Positions 62,406-64,000 of a DNA stretch of 64,000 bases are shown here, one piece after another. Each line of letters starts with the position of its first letter. The stretch's first letter is position 1. This DNA is from Anabaena lutea FACHB-196 (lineage in GTDB: Bacteria > Cyanobacteriota > Cyanobacteriia > Cyanobacteriales > Nostocaceae), in assembly GCF_014698305.1 (NCBI RefSeq), contig NZ_JACJST010000001.1:434001-498000 (forward strand). The letters run 5' to 3'. The position numbers and the translations under genes are program-made. The notes below the pieces were generated by a model. The model was not told where the DNA came from, did not search any database, and was given only the letters and a program-made list of their open reading frames with translations.

Positions 62406-63212
62406 ATGACGCTTTCGCTGAAAAGTAATTTGACTTGGTTGCAAATCCAGCGTTATTGGGAACTTCTGCACGTTTTGGTAGTGCGAACTCTCAAAGTACG
62501 TTATCGAGGGTCATTCCTAGGGGTTTATTGGTCACTGTTGAACCCACTCATTATGACCGGGCTTTACACTGCCATTTTTGGAGCTACCTTCGCTTCTTAT
62601 TATGGTAACTCAATCCTGAACTATGTGCTGGCAGCACTTACAGGGCTGTTAGTAATCAATTTTTTCTCCGCTTCTACATCCCAAGCTTTGTCAAGTGTAG
62701 TCGGTAATGGCGCATTATTAAATAAGATCCGTCTCCCAGTCAGTGTTTTTCCTGTATCAATGATTGCAGCCAATGTATTTCAGTTTTCCGTAGGAGCATT
62801 TCCGTTACTGGCGATTATGACTTTGATTAATTCCAAAAGTCTAGTCAATGTTGCCGCATTGGTGTTTCCATTTTTAGCATTAGTTTTAGTTTCTACAGGA
62901 ATTGGATTTGTGGTAAGTGCTTTATACGTATTTTTTAGAGACTTACCTTACTTTTATGAGCTAATAACATTTGTAATTTGGATTAGTAGCCCTATCTTTT
63001 ATCCAGCAGATATTGTACCAAAGCAGGTACAGCCCTTTTTAAGCTTAAATCCCTTATCCCCAATTATTGAAAGTCTGCGTCAAATTACATTATCAGGATC
63101 TCCACCAGATTTAGGTTTAATTTGGGGTGCTTTACTTGGTAGCATTATTATTTTGTCACTAGGATGGACTTGTTTTCATCTTTGGCGACATCAGTTTATG
63201 GATTTACTATAA
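62406..63212 (+). CDS. ABC-2 transporter permease (polysaccharide export, Wzm-like)
   Basis: A 268-residue permease from ATG at 62406 (a GTG at 62388 could add six residues). The conserved entry VRTLKVRYRGSFLGVYWSLL and about six membrane helices are typical of ABC-2 exporters of O-antigen and teichoic-acid type. The ATPase gene starts directly after its stop codon, so they form one transporter. Confidence 0.93.
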   Translation: MTLSLKSNLTWLQIQRYWELLHVLVVRTLKVRYRGSFLGVYWSLLNPLIMTGLYTAIFGATFASYYGNSILNYVLAALTGLLVINFFSASTSQALSSVVGNGALLNKIRLPVSVFPVSMIAANVFQFSVGAFPLLAIMTLINSKSLVNVAALVFPFLALVLVSTGIGFVVSALYVFFRDLPYFYELITFVIWISSPIFYPADIVPKQVQPFLSLNPLSPIIESLRQITLSGSPPDLGLIWGALLGSIIILSLGWTCFHLWRHQFMDLL

Positions 63213-63953
63213 ATGGAAGTAATTCGCCTCGATAATGTTTCGCTGTGGCGACGGACGCAAGAAGAGTTTTCTTATGACTTGAAGAAAACACTGCTTTCTA
63301 TATTAGAGGGCAAATATCGCCAGCCTGCCAAAAAATTAGTACTGGATAATGTTGCTTTAGTAGTTGACAAAGGTGAAAAAATCGGTATTATTGGTGCGAA
63401 TGGGTCAGGAAAATCCACACTTTTAAAGATTATTTCCGGAATCTTGCAACCTACCTCCGGATCAGTAAGAGTGCGTGGTCAAGTAGCACCTTTGATTGAA
63501 CTAGGAGCAGGTTTTGACTCAGAAATTTCTGTCATGGACAACATTCTGCTTTATGGCGTACTGCTTGGTTTTTCTAGGGCTGAGATGAAAGAACGGGCGC
63601 GGTCTATTTTAGAGTTTGCGGAGTTGGAAGATTATGCATTAGTTCCAGTTAAGGGTTTATCTTCGGGTATGGCTGCTCGTTTGGGTTTTTCTATTGCCAC
63701 AGATGTACAGCCGGATATCTTGATTTTAGATGAGGTGCTGTCAGTGGGAGATGAGAGTTTTAAGAATAAGTGTAAGCAGAGAATTGATAATTTTTGGAAT
63801 GGGGATACAACGGTTTTAGTAGTGTCCCATGATTTAGATTTTGTTCAAGAATCTTGTGAGCGTCTGCTTTGGTTAGATAAGGGCAAAATAAATTTTACAG
63901 GCAATGCTAATGAAACAGTAGATTTCTATTTAAAATCATTAAATAGAATATAA
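63213..63953 (+). CDS. ABC transporter ATP-binding protein (Wzt-like)
   Basis: The 246-residue ATPase has Walker A IGANGSGKSTL near 67-77, signature LSSGMAARLGFS near 149-160, and Walker B DILILDEVLSVGDESF near 169-184. It matches Wzt/TagH-type subunits that power polysaccharide export, but lacks the C-terminal carbohydrate-binding extension of long Wzt. It abuts the permease gene. Glycosyltransferase genes are likely to follow beyond the right edge of the window. Confidence 0.94.
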   Translation: MEVIRLDNVSLWRRTQEEFSYDLKKTLLSILEGKYRQPAKKLVLDNVALVVDKGEKIGIIGANGSGKSTLLKIISGILQPTSGSVRVRGQVAPLIELGAGFDSEISVMDNILLYGVLLGFSRAEMKERARSILEFAELEDYALVPVKGLSSGMAARLGFSIATDVQPDILILDEVLSVGDESFKNKCKQRIDNFWNGDTTVLVVSHDLDFVQESCERLLWLDKGKINFTGNANETVDFYLKSLNRI

Positions 63954-64000
63954 TTTCACGAATTTTATAATTTTTTATAGATGATCAATATAACCCCAAA

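Overview
The window is chromosomal DNA of a cyanobacterium, most likely a filamentous Nostocales species. Photosynthesis genes (psbU, chlG, a BtpA homologue, a GUN4-domain gene, a PucC/BCD-type transporter), many HIP1 octamers (GCGATCGC), dispersed heptanucleotide repeats (STRRs) and small TA-flanked palindromic elements all point that way. The genus is an inference; no rRNA is present.

Bases 1-7584 are the CRISPR-side end of a type V-K CRISPR-associated transposon (CAST). From left to right it holds a cargo gene cut by the window edge, type I restriction-modification genes hsdS and hsdM, a 57-residue ribbon-helix-helix regulator divergent from cas12k, cas12k with four tandem 8-bp repeats over its promoter, the tracrRNA with its own promoter and terminator, a seven-repeat CRISPR array, and a separated degenerate repeat followed by a short spacer. 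The first 17 nt of that spacer match the tRNA-Thr(UGU) gene next to the element, behind a GGTA PAM. The transposon end follows, with TnsB-type sites at a 20-bp period, and stops 2 bp from the tRNA. tnsB, tnsC and tniQ are not in the window; they are expected to the left.

Bases 7587-9667 are host core genes: tRNA-Thr, argF and lexA with a cyanobacterial SOS box. Bases 9966-25046 form a DNA phosphorothioation (Dnd) island: a helicase resembling the Dnd-linked putative restriction protein, a 57-residue protein coupled to a RAD50/DndD-like ATPase, a Uma2-type nuclease, an unrelated SLH/DUF3370 surface protein, a Dnd-associated protein 4, two DGQHR (DndB-like) genes, dndC, dndD, a four-helix-bundle gene between inverted STRR arrays, and dndE. 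dndA and the classical restriction genes dndFGH are absent from the window.

Bases 25141-63953 are mostly ordinary chromosome: transporters, a HEAT-repeat protein, ung, a two-gene signalling pair (multi-PAS histidine kinase and REC-EAL protein), a glycoside-hydrolase-like protein, a radical SAM protein, uppP, psbU, nadB, a VKOR-thioredoxin fusion, btpA, rimO, a DEAD-box helicase, inositol phosphatase and dehydrogenase genes, a protoglobin, polysaccharide-related transferases, chlG, an ArsA/Get3-like ATPase and a Wzm/Wzt-type exporter at the right edge. Repeats have extended or invaded several reading frames (HsdS N-terminus, a GNAT acetyltransferase, a small membrane protein, Ung C-terminus).
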